64,000 nucleotides of DNA from Enterobacteriaceae endosymbiont of Macroplea appendiculata (GCF_012571605.1 NZ_CP046220.1:2318-66317), one strand, 5' to 3'; positions 42,148 through 53,247 are shown, counted from the stretch's first letter. The notes: generated from the letters alone by a model not told the origin. Numbers and translations are program-made.

Positions 42148-43242
42148 ATGAATAATATGTTTAAATTAGCGGTACTTCCCGGAGATGGCATTGGTCCAGA
42201 AGTTATGCGACAAGCATTAAAAATTTTAAATAAAATTAAAAAATATTTGAATAAAAAGATTATTATTAATACATATCAAGTAGGTGGTACAGCTATTAAT
42301 ACTTTTGGAAATGCATTACCTGAAGAAACATTACATGGATGTGAAGAATCTGATGCAATATTATTTGGTTCTATTGGTGGACCAGAATGGGATTATTTAC
42401 CTTTAGAAAAAAGACCAGAACAAGGATCATTATTAAAATTAAGAAAACATTTTAATTTATTTGCTAATTTACGACCAGCATATATTTATGACAATTTATA
42501 TTCATTAAGTCCTTTAAAAAATATCATTATACGAAAAGGTTTTGATGTCGTATGTGTTAGAGAACTTACTGGTGGAATTTACTTTGGTGAACCTAAAGGA
42601 GTACAATATCAACCAAATAATACATATGCTTTTGATACAGAAATTTATTATGAATATGAAATAGAAAGAATTGCTAAGATTGCTTTTAATTTAGCAGTAA
42701 AAAGGAAAAAAAAAATTTGTTCTATTGACAAAGCAAATGTATTATATACATCAGTATTATGGCGTCGAGTTATAAATAAAATATCTCAAATGTATGATGA
42801 AGTCACTCTACAACATATGTATATAGATAATGCTGTTATGCAATTAATGAAAAATCCATCACAATTTGATGTAATACTTTGTCCAAATTTATTTGGTGAT
42901 ATTATTTCAGATCAATGTGCTATGATTACTGGTTCTATTGGTAATTTACCTTCAGCCAGTTTAAATAATAAAAATTTTGGTTTATATGAACCAGCAGGAG
43001 GTTCTGCTCCTAATATTGCTGGTAAGAATATTGCTAATCCTATTGCACAAATTTTATCATTATCTATGCTTATTGAATATAGTTTACAAAATAGTGTAGT
43101 AGCACAAAAAATCAATAATGCGATTATACAAACATTAGCACAGGGTTATAGAACTAAAGATCTCGTAAATCAAAATACACAATTATTAAATATAGTTACA
43201 ACAGAAGAGATGGGAACATTAATCACTCAAAATATAATATAG
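42148..43242 (+). CDS. leuB: 3-isopropylmalate dehydrogenase
   Basis: LeuB oxidises and decarboxylates 3-isopropylmalate to 2-ketoisocaproate with NAD. The start at ATG 42148 follows a TAGGAA site and aligns with the family; longer open sequence upstream overlaps the end of leuA and is not expected to be coding. [58 protein letters not shown] and [15 protein letters not shown] are all intact. The 364 residues match E. coli (363). The spacing to leuA is 13 bases. Confidence 0.98.
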   Translation: MNNMFKLAVLPGDGIGPEVMRQALKILNKIKKYLNKKIIINTYQVGGTAINTFGNALPEETLHGCEESDAILFGSIGGPEWDYLPLEKRPEQGSLLKLRKHFNLFANLRPAYIYDNLYSLSPLKNIIIRKGFDVVCVRELTGGIYFGEPKGVQYQPNNTYAFDTEIYYEYEIERIAKIAFNLAVKRKKKICSIDKANVLYTSVLWRRVINKISQMYDEVTLQHMYIDNAVMQLMKNPSQFDVILCPNLFGDIISDQCAMITGSIGNLPSASLNNKNFGLYEPAGGSAPNIAGKNIANPIAQILSLSMLIEYSLQNSVVAQKINNAIIQTLAQGYRTKDLVNQNTQLLNIVTTEEMGTLITQNII

Positions 43243-43250
43243 GTGTAATA

Positions 43251-44648
43251 ATGGGTAAAACATTATATGATAAAATATATGATAGTCATCAAATTTGTAC
43301 AATAGAAAATCAAATAACATTATTATATATTGATAGACATTTTATTCATGAAGTAACTTCTCCACAAGCGTTTAACTCCTTAAGAATAAAAAATCGTAAA
43401 GTATATAGACCAGAAAAAACATTTGCTACAATGGATCATAATGTTTCAACATTAACACAAAATTATGAACAAATTAGTTTAAATGCACAACAACAAATAA
43501 AAATGCTAATAAAAAACTGTAAAGATTTTAATATACAATTATATGATATATATCATCCTTATCAAGGAATTGTACATATAATGGGTCCAGAACAAGGCAT
43601 AACTTTACCAGGAATGACCATTGTATGCGGAGATTCGCATACTTCTACACATGGTGCATTTGGCGCATTATCTTTTGGTATTGGTACATCTGAAGTAGAA
43701 CATGTTTTAGCTACTCAAACATTAAGACAAAAAAAAATAAAAAATATGTTAATTAGTATTAATGGTATTATACCTAAATATATTACTGCTAAAGATATAA
43801 TTTTATATATTATTAAAAATGTAGGTATTAGTGGATGTAACAAACATATTGTAGAATTTCAAGGAACAGTAATCAAACAATTAAGCATGGAAAGTCGAAT
43901 GACATTATGTAATATGTCTATTGAAATGGGTGCAAAATCTAGTTTAATAGCACCAGATAATATTACTTACAGATATTTAAAAAATAAAACTTTTACTCCT
44001 AAAGGTGCTAATTGGATTAAAGCAAAAGAATATTGGAAGACTTTATATAGTGATGCTAATGCTTATTTTCATAAAATTATTAATATAGATATTACTAATA
44101 TCAAACCACAAATAACTTGGGGTACAAACCCCGCACAATTAATTAGTATTGATGAAACAATTCCTTTAATTAAATCATTTAAAGATAAAGATCAACAAAA
44201 ATCAGCGCAAAAAGCACTACATTACATGGGTTTGCAAGAAGGAATGAAATTAACAAATTTAAAAATAGATAAAGTATTTATTGGATCATGTACGAATTCT
44301 AGAATTGAAGATTTAAGATCTGCAGCAAAAATTATTGATGGCAAACATGTTACAAATACAGTACAAGCTATTATTGTACCAGGATCACAGATGGTAAAAA
44401 AACAAGCAGAAAAAGAAGGTTTAGATAAAATTTTTAAAAATGCTGGTTTTGAATGGAGATTACCGGGATGTTCTATGTGTTTAGCTATGAACGAAGATAA
44501 ATTATTACCTGGTGAACGCTGTGCTTCTACTAGTAACAGAAATTTTGAAAGTCGTCAAGGGATAAATAGTAGAACACATTTAGTTAGTCCAATGATGGCT
44601 GCTGCTGCAGCAGTTAATGGTTATTTTATCGATATACGTAATTTATAA
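43251..44648 (+). CDS. leuC: 3-isopropylmalate dehydratase large subunit
   Basis: LeuC with LeuD isomerises 2- to 3-isopropylmalate. The 465 residues (E. coli 466) contain the three iron-sulfur cluster ligands, one in [14 protein letters not shown] and two in [10 protein letters not shown], and the family segments [32 protein letters not shown] and [12 protein letters not shown]. Preservation of all cluster ligands indicates a working enzyme and hence a cluster assembly route; the carrier ErpA is encoded at 56488-56835. It starts 8 bases after leuB. Confidence 0.98.
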   Translation: MGKTLYDKIYDSHQICTIENQITLLYIDRHFIHEVTSPQAFNSLRIKNRKVYRPEKTFATMDHNVSTLTQNYEQISLNAQQQIKMLIKNCKDFNIQLYDIYHPYQGIVHIMGPEQGITLPGMTIVCGDSHTSTHGAFGALSFGIGTSEVEHVLATQTLRQKKIKNMLISINGIIPKYITAKDIILYIIKNVGISGCNKHIVEFQGTVIKQLSMESRMTLCNMSIEMGAKSSLIAPDNITYRYLKNKTFTPKGANWIKAKEYWKTLYSDANAYFHKIINIDITNIKPQITWGTNPAQLISIDETIPLIKSFKDKDQQKSAQKALHYMGLQEGMKLTNLKIDKVFIGSCTNSRIEDLRSAAKIIDGKHVTNTVQAIIVPGSQMVKKQAEKEGLDKIFKNAGFEWRLPGCSMCLAMNEDKLLPGERCASTSNRNFESRQGINSRTHLVSPMMAAAAAVNGYFIDIRNL

Positions 44649-44652
44649 ACAT

Positions 44653-45252
44653 ATGAAAAATATACAATTAAAATATATAGGCGTAATCGCTCCTTTGGAT
44701 ATTTCTAATATAGATACTGATGCGATTATACCCAAACAATTTTTACAAAAAAATGTAAAATATGGTTTTGGTAAATATTTATTTTATTATTGGCGATATA
44801 TAAATAAAAACCAAGTAAATCCTGAATTTATTTTAAATCAACAAAAATTTAAAAATGCAAATATATTATTAACAAGAGATAATTTTGGATGTGGATCATC
44901 TCGAGAACATGCTTTATGGGCTTTAATAGATTATGGCATTAAAGTTATTATTTCATCTAGTTATGCAGATATATTTTATAATAATGCTATTAATAACAAA
45001 TTATTATTAATTACATTATCAAAAAAAGATATTAATAAATTATTTCTTATTATTAAAGAACAACCTGGAATTACTTGTGTAATTAATATGCAAGATAAAA
45101 TTATTATCATAGCAAATAAATATTTTTCTTTTCATATTGATAAATATATTTTGCAATTTATTTTGAATGATGTAGATCAAATAGATATAACTATGAAATA
45201 TTACAAAAAAATTAATATTTTTGAACTCAAACATCATAGTTTCTTTTCATAA
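44653..45252 (+). CDS. leuD: 3-isopropylmalate dehydratase small subunit
   Basis: LeuD provides the swivelling substrate-recognition domain of isopropylmalate isomerase. I start it at ATG 44653, four bases after the leuC stop, since this aligns with E. coli LeuD (201 residues; here 199); open sequence further upstream lies inside leuC. Diagnostic segments are ISNIDTDAIIPKQFL, NFGCGSSREHALWALIDYG and VIISSSYADIFYNNAINN. The C-terminal part is more diverged. It ends the leu operon, and adk follows after 17 bases. Confidence 0.97.
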   Translation: MKNIQLKYIGVIAPLDISNIDTDAIIPKQFLQKNVKYGFGKYLFYYWRYINKNQVNPEFILNQQKFKNANILLTRDNFGCGSSREHALWALIDYGIKVIISSSYADIFYNNAINNKLLLITLSKKDINKLFLIIKEQPGITCVINMQDKIIIIANKYFSFHIDKYILQFILNDVDQIDITMKYYKKINIFELKHHSFFS

Positions 45253-45269
45253 AATATGAGTATAATAAT

Positions 45270-45935
45270 ATGCGTATAATTTTATTAGGTGCGCCAGGCG
45301 TTGGTAAAGGTACACATGCTAGATTTATATCAGAAAAATATAATTTGCCTCATATCTCTATTGGTAATATTTTACGTAACTGTATATCAAATAATAATTC
45401 TATTATGTCACAAAAAATTAGAAAATATATTAATAATGGATTAATGGTTCCTGATAATATTACTATACAAATTATTAAAAAACGTTTATCTAAGATAGAT
45501 TGTAAAAAAGGTTTTTTATTAGATGGTTATCCTAGAAATATAATACAAGCAAATATTTTAGAAAAAGAAAATATTGAGATTGATAGTATCATAGAAATAT
45601 ATATTCCAGATAATCAAATTATTACAAGAATTTTAGGACGACGTATACATGATTCTTCTGGACGTACTTATCATGTTATTTTTAATCCTCCTAAAATTTT
45701 TGGAAAAGATGATATAACAGGAGAACCACTCATTCGTAGAATAGATGATAATATTCAAACAATTAATTATCGTTTAAAAGAATATTTAAAACAAACTCAA
45801 CCTTTAATACAATACTATCGTAAACAAGCATATAAAAAAGATTTTTTATATAAAAAAGTTAACAATACTTTATCGATAATAGAAGTAAAAAATGAGATTG
45901 ATCATTTTTTGCAAAAAAATATACATCAAAAATAA
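45270..45935 (+). CDS. adk: Adenylate kinase
   Basis: Adk balances AMP, ADP and ATP. The P-loop is GAPGVGKGTHARFISEK (7-23), the AMP-binding segment LLDGYPRNIIQA, and the LID domain runs from GRRIHDSSGRTYHVIF through RIDD. The 221 residues slightly exceed E. coli (214), and the C terminus is Lys/Asn-rich. It follows leuD by 17 bases and may share the leu transcript, a different context from E. coli, where adk lies near htpG. Confidence 0.97.
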   Translation: MRIILLGAPGVGKGTHARFISEKYNLPHISIGNILRNCISNNNSIMSQKIRKYINNGLMVPDNITIQIIKKRLSKIDCKKGFLLDGYPRNIIQANILEKENIEIDSIIEIYIPDNQIITRILGRRIHDSSGRTYHVIFNPPKIFGKDDITGEPLIRRIDDNIQTINYRLKEYLKQTQPLIQYYRKQAYKKDFLYKKVNNTLSIIEVKNEIDHFLQKNIHQK

Positions 45936-46032
45936 CATTATTATATTTAAATAATGAAAATTATGGTTTATTTATTTTAAATTTGTTAGTATAATTTATA
46001 CGATTATATTTAATTATATAGGTTATAATTTA

Positions 46033-46911
46033 ATGTTCACTGGATGTATTGTTGCACTTATTACTCCTATGGATATGAAAGGTAATATTTGTAAAACTAG
46101 TCTTAATAAACTTATTCAATACCATATTCATAATGGTACTAATGCTATAGTTGTTATGGGGACAACTGGTGAATCATCTACATTAAACTACCATGAGTAT
46201 ATTAAAACCATTATGTGGACATTAGAATTATCAAAAAACAAAATACCAATTATTGCTGGTACAGGATTTAATAATACATTTAAAAGTATTAAAATAATAT
46301 CAGCTTTAGAAAATACTGGTATTATAGGATGTTTAAATGTAACACCATATTATAATAAACCTACACAAGAAGGTTTATATAAACATTTTAAAACTATTGC
46401 ACACAGTACTAATTTACCACAAATATTATATAATGTACCCCAACGTACTGGATGTGATTTATTACCAGAAACTGTATATCGTTTATCCAAAATTTCAAAT
46501 ATTATAGGTATTAAAGAAGCTACAGGAGACTTATCTCGTGTAAACCAAATTAAAAATTTAGTTCATAAAAATTTTTTTTTACTGAGTGGTGATGATAGTA
46601 CATCTTATGAATTTATGTTATTAGGTGGCCATGGAATAATTTCTGTTACTGCTAATATTGCTGCACAATATATGAAACGTTTTGTAGAATGTATGCAACA
46701 TAATCATCTTGATAAAGCTAGAATAATAAATAAAATATTAATGCCATTACATAAAACATTATTTCTTGAAACTAATCCCATACCTGTAAAATGGGCCGCC
46801 AAAAGAATGGGCTTAATTAATAGCAGTTTTATGCGTTTACCCTTAACAACTTGTACTACTAAAAATCAAAATTTTATTGAAATAATATTAAAACAATTAA
46901 AACTAATATAG
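46033..46911 (+). CDS. dapA: 4-hydroxy-tetrahydrodipicolinate synthase
   Basis: DapA condenses pyruvate with aspartate semialdehyde, the first step specific to lysine and diaminopimelate. The 292 residues equal the E. coli length. GTTGESSTLNY, NVTPYYNKPTQEGLYKHF, the catalytic Tyr in YNVPQRTGCD and the Schiff-base Lys in GIKEATGDLSR are intact. TATAATTTA lies directly before the start codon, and a better promoter candidate is in the 97-base gap after adk. Its last 9 bases overlap the end of the opposing glyS. Confidence 0.97.
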   Translation: MFTGCIVALITPMDMKGNICKTSLNKLIQYHIHNGTNAIVVMGTTGESSTLNYHEYIKTIMWTLELSKNKIPIIAGTGFNNTFKSIKIISALENTGIIGCLNVTPYYNKPTQEGLYKHFKTIAHSTNLPQILYNVPQRTGCDLLPETVYRLSKISNIIGIKEATGDLSRVNQIKNLVHKNFFLLSGDDSTSYEFMLLGGHGIISVTANIAAQYMKRFVECMQHNHLDKARIINKILMPLHKTLFLETNPIPVKWAAKRMGLINSSFMRLPLTTCTTKNQNFIEIILKQLKLI

Positions 46912-48963
46912 TTTTGTTAAATCTATTACTTTTGATAAATATTGTTGTATTTGATACAATATAGTGATTCTGTTTTTTTTTAGTTGTGTATTTTGATGAT
47001 TAATCATAACATTTTGAAAAAATGAACTTATGGGATAATATAATTCTGAAAGAATTAATAATATATTATAATATTCATAATGTTTTATTTTGACATGAAT
47101 TATTTTTGATAATTTCTTTATATGATTTGTTAAAATTAATTCTTCTTTAAGAAGAATTAATTGATGATTAATATCATCACAAATAAATGATTTATATTGT
47201 ATAATAACTTTATTAATTCTTTTATGAGTTAAAATAAGTAATTTACTTTGTTTTTTTTCTAATGTAAAAAATTTACTTACAGCACGTATAATATGATCCA
47301 TTAATAATGGTTTTTGAAAATTACTATTTAAAATAGTAGTAACTATTTCTGGTTTGAATTTTAATGATAAATACCAATTTTTACATCTTTGAAACATAAA
47401 TGTTGTTAATGTTAATATTAATTTATTTTTATTACATTGCGAAGGATATAATGTAATTACAAAATCAATTAATTTATATAAATTTAAATTAAATTTCTTC
47501 TGTATAATAATACGTATAATAATTAAAGCTATTTTTTTTAATGCATAAGGATCCTTATTACTTGTGGGTAATAACATTACACTAAACATACCTACTAATG
47601 TATCAATTTTATCAGAAATAAACAAAATACATGAAATATCATCAGATGGAATTTGAGAATACATACTATATTGGTACTGATCATATAATGCTTGTATAAT
47701 GGCAGGATGTTCTTGATTATGTTTTGCATAATACATACCAATAATACCTTGTAAATCTGTAAATTCATTAACCATTTGTGTTGCTAAATCACATTTAGAT
47801 AATAAACTAGCTTTTATACAATGTATAGTATTACATTGTAAATCATATGATAAATATGTAGAAATTTTTTTTATGCGTATTGTTTTATCAAATAAAGTAC
47901 CTAATTGATTATGAAAAATAATGTTTTTTAAATATATTAAATATTGTACTAATTTTATTTTTGTATCTTGCTCGAAAAAAAAATTTACATCTTTAAAACG
48001 TGCATGCAAAACTCTTTCATGTTCTTGAATAATTATATTGTTTGTGTTATTTATATTAATAATAAATAAAAAATAAGGTAATAATTGATTTTTATTATTA
48101 TAAATAGGAACATATCTTTGATATTTTTCCATAACATAAACTAATATTTCTTTTGGTAATTTTAAAAATCTTTTATGAATTTTCCCTACTAAAACTCTAG
48201 GACATTCAACCATAGCTGTTAACATATTTAAAAAATCTAATGATAATTTTACTACACCATGATTTTTTTGAGCATAATATTGAATATCATTCAAAATTTT
48301 ATTTTTTCTTTTGGTAAAATTTACAATAATATGTCCAATACTATATAATTTATCTTCATAATCTTTAGCATGTAGTAGATTAATATTTTTATTATATAAA
48401 AAACGGTGACCGTAAATAATATTATTAGCTGGAATATCTAATATATTAATTGGAATAAATTCTTTGTCTAAAAGTATACATATATTTCTAATAGGACGAA
48501 TAAATTTAAATGTATTATGCCAATACATAGAATGAGGTATAGCTATCTTAGTAAGAACATTAATTAAACATTTTGATAATAAATCTTTAATATGTGAACC
48601 AATAATATGTTTTTCATAAAAAATATAATTATTATGATATGTAATATTTTTTAAACTTTTTATTTGATGTTTATGCATCCATAATTTTACGATAGTTAAA
48701 TCAAAAATATTTTTTTGATGTGTAATAATATATGGTCCTTTAATTTTTAAAAAATAATTATTTTGTATAGGATTTAAACTTAAAATTTGTATAGCAATTC
48801 TTCTATGTGTCATAAAAAAATTGATTTTTTTATATTGAAAATGATGTACATCATGTATTTCATGCTTTAAATTTTTAACTATAATATTAGTAAGTTTTAA
48901 TAAAATATAAGATGGTATATCTTCAATGGAAATTTCTATTAATAAAGTAGTTGTTTTATACAT
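46903..48963 (-). CDS. glyS: Glycyl-tRNA synthetase beta subunit
   Basis: GlyS is the tRNA-binding subunit of the alpha2-beta2 bacterial GlyRS. I take ATG 48963 (MYKTTTLLIEIS) as start because it aligns with the E. coli N terminus; 22 further codons upstream are open but low in complexity. Recognisable segments are THRRIAIQIL, the IYGHRFLYN core, ECPRVLVGKIHKRFLKLP, the KCDLATQMVNEFTDLQGIMG-like KCDLATQMV/GIIGMYYAKHN block with an HD-like fold, and KDPYALKK. The 686 residues (E. coli 689) are strongly diverged but full length. glyQ lies 37 bases upstream. Confidence 0.95.
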   Translation of the reverse strand: MYKTTTLLIEISIEDIPSYILLKLTNIIVKNLKHEIHDVHHFQYKKINFFMTHRRIAIQILSLNPIQNNYFLKIKGPYIITHQKNIFDLTIVKLWMHKHQIKSLKNITYHNNYIFYEKHIIGSHIKDLLSKCLINVLTKIAIPHSMYWHNTFKFIRPIRNICILLDKEFIPINILDIPANNIIYGHRFLYNKNINLLHAKDYEDKLYSIGHIIVNFTKRKNKILNDIQYYAQKNHGVVKLSLDFLNMLTAMVECPRVLVGKIHKRFLKLPKEILVYVMEKYQRYVPIYNNKNQLLPYFLFIININNTNNIIIQEHERVLHARFKDVNFFFEQDTKIKLVQYLIYLKNIIFHNQLGTLFDKTIRIKKISTYLSYDLQCNTIHCIKASLLSKCDLATQMVNEFTDLQGIIGMYYAKHNQEHPAIIQALYDQYQYSMYSQIPSDDISCILFISDKIDTLVGMFSVMLLPTSNKDPYALKKIALIIIRIIIQKKFNLNLYKLIDFVITLYPSQCNKNKLILTLTTFMFQRCKNWYLSLKFKPEIVTTILNSNFQKPLLMDHIIRAVSKFFTLEKKQSKLLILTHKRINKVIIQYKSFICDDINHQLILLKEELILTNHIKKLSKIIHVKIKHYEYYNILLILSELYYPISSFFQNVMINHQNTQLKKNRITILYQIQQYLSKVIDLTKLY

Positions 48964-49000
48964 ATAAATATATACCTTGTTTATAACAAAAATATAGCTA

Positions 49001-49876
49001 TTAATTATTATAATAATATTGTTTAACAATATCTTTAGTCATATTACGCAATTTAAATATAAATCTTTTACGTTCTGTAATAGAAAAAAATTTTCTAGAT
49101 TCTAACAAATTAAAACAATGTGAAGCTTTTAAAAGTTGATTATATGCCGGAAAAATTAATGATGGTTTTAATTTTAATAAAAAAACAATTTCTGTCATAT
49201 AATGTTGAAAGGCATTAACTAAAAAATTAGTATCAGCATAATTAAAATTATATTTAGAATATTCTTTTTCATTTTGATAAAATAAATCACGATATGTAAC
49301 ACATTTTTTTGTATCTTTATACCAAATTAAATCAAAAATATTATCAATATTTTGGATATGCATACCTAACCTTTCAAGACCATATGTAATTTCTCCTGTT
49401 ATAGGTTGACATTTTAATCCGCCAATTTTTTGAAAATAAGTAAATTGTGTAATTTCTACACCATTTAATAATATTTCCCAACCAACACCATAAGCTCCTA
49501 AAGTTGGGTTTTCCCAATTATCTTCTATAAAAGTAATATTATTATTTTTACAGTCTATATTTAATGATTTTAATGAATGTATATATAAATCTTGTATATT
49601 ACATGGTGGTGGTTTTAACATAACTTGAAATTGATAATATTGTTGTAAACGATTAGGATTATTACCATATCGACCATCTGTAGGTCTTTTAGATAATTGT
49701 ACATAAGCTATATTATATGGTTTTTTGCTAATAGCATACAAACATGTCATAGGATGTGATGTTCCTGCACCTACTTCAGTATCTATAGGTTGTAATATTA
49801 TACATCCTTGTTGGGCCCAATATTTTTGTAAAATAAATATCATCCCTTGAAACGTTTTTTCAGAAAAATGTGTCAT
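49001..49876 (-). CDS. glyQ: Glycyl-tRNA synthetase alpha subunit
   Basis: GlyQ holds the class II catalytic site of the heterotetrameric GlyRS. The 291 residues (E. coli 303) show [63 protein letters not shown] and [18 protein letters not shown], all highly conserved. It is upstream of glyS on the same strand, with the usual order and tight spacing. The 5' side faces fieF across about 190 bases that must hold promoters for both. Confidence 0.97.
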   Translation of the reverse strand: MTHFSEKTFQGMIFILQKYWAQQGCIILQPIDTEVGAGTSHPMTCLYAISKKPYNIAYVQLSKRPTDGRYGNNPNRLQQYYQFQVMLKPPPCNIQDLYIHSLKSLNIDCKNNNITFIEDNWENPTLGAYGVGWEILLNGVEITQFTYFQKIGGLKCQPITGEITYGLERLGMHIQNIDNIFDLIWYKDTKKCVTYRDLFYQNEKEYSKYNFNYADTNFLVNAFQHYMTEIVFLLKLKPSLIFPAYNQLLKASHCFNLLESRKFFSITERKRFIFKLRNMTKDIVKQYYYNN

Positions 49877-50063
49877 AATAATATATTTAACTTTAAATTT
49901 TATTCAATTGTGTTTTTTTAATATAAAATACATAATTAAATATAAATTTAACATATTTTTTATATAATACATATGTATGTTACAGTAATCTGTTATTATT
50001 TTTTCTAAAAAATAATATGTTTATGTAATATATAATATGAAATAATATACAGAAGGAACATTT

Positions 50064-51002
50064 ATGAATTTTATATTTAAAAATTTTTTTTTAAAAAATA
50101 AGACAACTAATTATAATACATTAGTTGTACGCATAACATATTGTGCTATATTAGTATCTTTTATATTATTAATACTTAAAATAATAGCATGGGAATATAC
50201 ACGTTCTATTAGTATGTTAGCATCTTTTATTGATTCATTAATTGACATAACTTCATCTACAATTAATTTATTAATTTTATATTATTCGTTACAACCTGCA
50301 GATTTTCAGCATTCGTTTGGACATGGTAAGGCTGAGTCATTATCTGCGTTAACACAAAGTGTTTTTATTTGTGGTACTGCAATTATTTTATTTATACATA
50401 GTATTAAATACTATTCTCATCCTATACATTTAATACATCCAACTATTGGTATTATTGTTATTATTTTTTCATTTTTTTCTACATTATTATTAGTAATGTT
50501 ACAAAAAAAAGTTATTAAACAAACTAATAGCCAATCTACACATGCAAATATGTTACATTATCAATCTGATATTTTAATCAATAGTGCAGTATTATTTGCA
50601 TTTATATGTAATATATATAATATTAATACAGCAGATCCATTAATAACATTATGTATTAGTATATTAATATTTGTTAATGGTATTAAAATAGTATATAAAT
50701 CTATTCAATCATTATTGGATCATTCATTACCTGATTATGAAAAAAAAATAATTATGAATTTAGTAAATTCTTGGCCTAAAGTATTAGGTGCACATGAATT
50801 AAAAACTAGACAATCAGGACCAACAAGATTTATACAATTACATTTAGTATTAGATGATAAACTATCTTTATTAGAAGCACATGCAATTGCAGAAGAAATA
50901 GAATTAGAATTAGGTAAAAAATTTCCACATTCAGAAATACTTATTCATCAAGATCCATATTCTATAGTTCCTAAACATAATCAAGGGTTTTTTCAAAATT
51001 AA
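50064..51002 (+). CDS. fieF: Cation diffusion facilitator FieF (YiiP)
   Basis: FieF is an inner-membrane proton-coupled exporter of zinc and other divalent cations. The 312 residues (E. coli 300) contain about six transmembrane helices. The transport site appears intact: SFIDSLIDITSS has the two Asp of helix 2, and LHYQSDILINS has the His and Asp of helix 5. The HSFGHGKAESLSAL loop and a C-terminal cytoplasmic domain with IQLHLVLDDKLSL are present. An AGAAGGA site lies before the start. pfkA follows, as in E. coli. Keeping a metal exporter suggests exposure to host-supplied metal, which is inference. Confidence 0.95.
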   Translation: MNFIFKNFFLKNKTTNYNTLVVRITYCAILVSFILLILKIIAWEYTRSISMLASFIDSLIDITSSTINLLILYYSLQPADFQHSFGHGKAESLSALTQSVFICGTAIILFIHSIKYYSHPIHLIHPTIGIIVIIFSFFSTLLLVMLQKKVIKQTNSQSTHANMLHYQSDILINSAVLFAFICNIYNINTADPLITLCISILIFVNGIKIVYKSIQSLLDHSLPDYEKKIIMNLVNSWPKVLGAHELKTRQSGPTRFIQLHLVLDDKLSLLEAHAIAEEIELELGKKFPHSEILIHQDPYSIVPKHNQGFFQN

Positions 51003-51024
51003 TATATTATAAAAGGTTATTTCT

Positions 51025-51987
51025 ATGATTAAAAGAATTGGTGTATTAACAAGTGGTGGCGATGCTCCAGGAATGAATGCAGCTATTAGAGGTATCACAC
51101 GTACTGCTATTGGTAAACAATTAGAAATTTTTGGTGTATATAATGGTTATTTAGGTTTATATAATAATAACTTTATTCAATTAGATAGACAAAGTGTCGC
51201 AGATATTATTAATAGAGGAGGTACCTTTTTAGGTTCTGCACGGTTCCCGCAATTTGCAGAAAGACCAGTGCGTACAATTGCAATTAATAATATGAAAGCA
51301 CATAATATAGATGCTTTAGTTGTTATTGGTGGTGATGGTTCTTATATTGGTGCAAAACTAATAACTGAAATGGGTTTTCCATGTATAGGAATACCTGGTA
51401 CTATAGATAATGATGTTGCTGGTACTGATTATAGTATAGGTTATTTTACTGCTTTAGAAACTATTGTACAAGCTATTGATCGTTTAAGAGATACTTCTTC
51501 ATCTCATCAAAGAATATCATTAGTAGAGATTATGGGACGACGTTGTGGTGATTTAACATTATCTGCTGCTATTGCTGGAGGATGTGAATTCATTGTCTTG
51601 CCAGAAATTATTTATAATAAATATGATTTAGTACAAGAAATTAAATTAGGAATAGAAAAAGGTAAAAAACATGCAATAGTATTGATCACAGAATTAATTT
51701 GTGATATTAATGAGTTAGCTAAATTCATTGAAAAACACATACAAAGAGAAACTAGAATAACAGTTTTAGGACATATACAACGAGGAGGAGTACCTGTAGC
51801 ATATGATCGTATTCTAGCATCAAGAATGGGAACATATGCGGTGGAATTATTATGTAAAGGTTATGGGGGAAGATGTATTGGTGTTAAAAATGATATTATG
51901 GTTCATAATGATATTATTGATGCCATTAAAAATATGAAAAGAATTTTTAAAAAAGAATTATTTGATACTGCAAAAAAATTATATTAA
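51025..51987 (+). CDS. pfkA: 6-phosphofructokinase I
   Basis: PfkA phosphorylates fructose 6-phosphate, the committing step of glycolysis. The 320 residues match E. coli exactly in length and are very well conserved: [18 protein letters not shown] at the ATP site, GGDGSYIGA, the catalytic Asp in [26 protein letters not shown], and GHIQRGGVP. It is in tandem with fieF (22-base gap). gpmA at 56849 belongs to the same pathway. Confidence 0.98.
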   Translation: MIKRIGVLTSGGDAPGMNAAIRGITRTAIGKQLEIFGVYNGYLGLYNNNFIQLDRQSVADIINRGGTFLGSARFPQFAERPVRTIAINNMKAHNIDALVVIGGDGSYIGAKLITEMGFPCIGIPGTIDNDVAGTDYSIGYFTALETIVQAIDRLRDTSSSHQRISLVEIMGRRCGDLTLSAAIAGGCEFIVLPEIIYNKYDLVQEIKLGIEKGKKHAIVLITELICDINELAKFIEKHIQRETRITVLGHIQRGGVPVAYDRILASRMGTYAVELLCKGYGGRCIGVKNDIMVHNDIIDAIKNMKRIFKKELFDTAKKLY

Positions 51988-52013
51988 TTTTTAGTCATAC
52001 AAAGAGTAATAAA

Positions 52014-52331
52014 ATGAATACAATAAAAATATTTACACGTACACACATAGGGAAAAAACATAATAAAATATTACGTATAAATAATAAATTCCCTGCTATT
52101 ATTTATGGTAATAATATTAGTAATATATGTATTTATATATATAATAAAGATGTTTTAAACATTAAATTAATAGATTTTATGTTTTCTAAAAATCAATATA
52201 TTTATTTAGTTGGCTATAACAATAACACAATTACTACTAAAATACTAAATATTCAATATCATCCTTATAAAAATAAAATATACCACATAGATTTTTTATA
52301 TATTACTGGTTTAATGACAAGTTTAGCGTAA
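52014..52331 (+). CDS. rplY: Ribosomal protein L25
   Basis: L25 binds 5S rRNA in the central protuberance of the 50S subunit. The 105-residue product aligns over the whole E. coli L25 (94 residues): the NKFPAIIYGNN segment near the N terminus, KVLNIQYHPYKNKIYHIDF-like YHPYKNKIYHIDF near the end. The middle is diverged and rich in Asn, Ile and Tyr, and about 10 extra residues extend the C terminus. It is one of the ribosomal proteins that tolerates loss, so the divergence may reflect relaxed constraint. Confidence 0.92.
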   Translation: MNTIKIFTRTHIGKKHNKILRINNKFPAIIYGNNISNICIYIYNKDVLNIKLIDFMFSKNQYIYLVGYNNNTITTKILNIQYHPYKNKIYHIDFLYITGLMTSLA

Positions 52332-52364
52332 TAATATTATATTGGTATAGCCATAGTAATAAAA

Positions 52365-53129
52365 TTATAATCCTAAAACATCATTCATACTATATATACC
52401 ATTTTTATTAACATGTGATAACCATATAGCGGCTTGCAATACCCCTTTAGCAAAAGGAATACGGTTAACAGTTTTATGTATGAATTCAATTTGTTCGCCG
52501 GCAAAAGAAAAAATAATTTGATGTTCTCCAGAATAGTCACCAGCTCTAATAGAATGACAATTAATATTTTTAGTCATGTGATACTGATGATATTTAGTTA
52601 ATATAATATTTTTCATAAATAAAGCAGTTCCTGAAGGAGAATCTATTTTATGTTTATGATGTTTTTCAATAATATCAATATCAACATTTGATTGAAAATT
52701 TTCACATAATATTTGTGTGATATTTTGTAATAATTTATTAATAATATTGATTCCTTGACTAAAATTAGCAGACCAAAGAATACTAATATCATTAGATGCT
52801 TTTACAATTTGTTTTTTTTCGTCATGGTTAAAACCAGTAGTACCAATAACAATTTTTTTTTTATATTTTTGACATATTTGCACATATTGTAAACTAGCTT
52901 CAGGATTAGTAAAATCTACCAAAACATCAAAATCATGAATAATATCATATATATTAGACTTAATATTTAATTGTGTTGAACCATATTTTATGGTTTTTAT
53001 ATGATTTTTTATATCAATAACACCATTTAAAATAATATTTAAATTATTTTGATTAATAATATTTAATATAGCAGTACCCATTTTACCAGTAATACCAGTA
53101 ATAGCTAAACGTACTTTATTTTTTTTCAT
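52365..53129 (-). CDS. dapB: 4-hydroxy-tetrahydrodipicolinate reductase
   Basis: DapB reduces the DapA product to tetrahydrodipicolinate, the substrate of DapD (26075-26902). The 254 residues (E. coli 273) carry an N-terminal dinucleotide-binding ITGITGKMGTAI, VDFTNPEAS, GTTGFNHDE, SANFSQGINI, the catalytic segment EKHHKHKIDSPSGTA, and RAGDYSGEHQI. The last 20 residues are close to family norm. It converges on rplY and is divergent from nothing; ileS lies upstream on the same strand. Confidence 0.97.
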   Translation of the reverse strand: MKKNKVRLAITGITGKMGTAILNIINQNNLNIILNGVIDIKNHIKTIKYGSTQLNIKSNIYDIIHDFDVLVDFTNPEASLQYVQICQKYKKKIVIGTTGFNHDEKKQIVKASNDISILWSANFSQGINIINKLLQNITQILCENFQSNVDIDIIEKHHKHKIDSPSGTALFMKNIILTKYHQYHMTKNINCHSIRAGDYSGEHQIIFSFAGEQIEFIHKTVNRIPFAKGVLQAAIWLSHVNKNGIYSMNDVLGL

Positions 53130-53247
53130 AAGTATATGACTCCATAACTAAATTTAATATTTATTATGAGTAAAACATTTAATATAAATGTTAGTATTTA
53201 TTTTTTTAATAATATTATATAATTATATATTAGCTATATAATATTTC

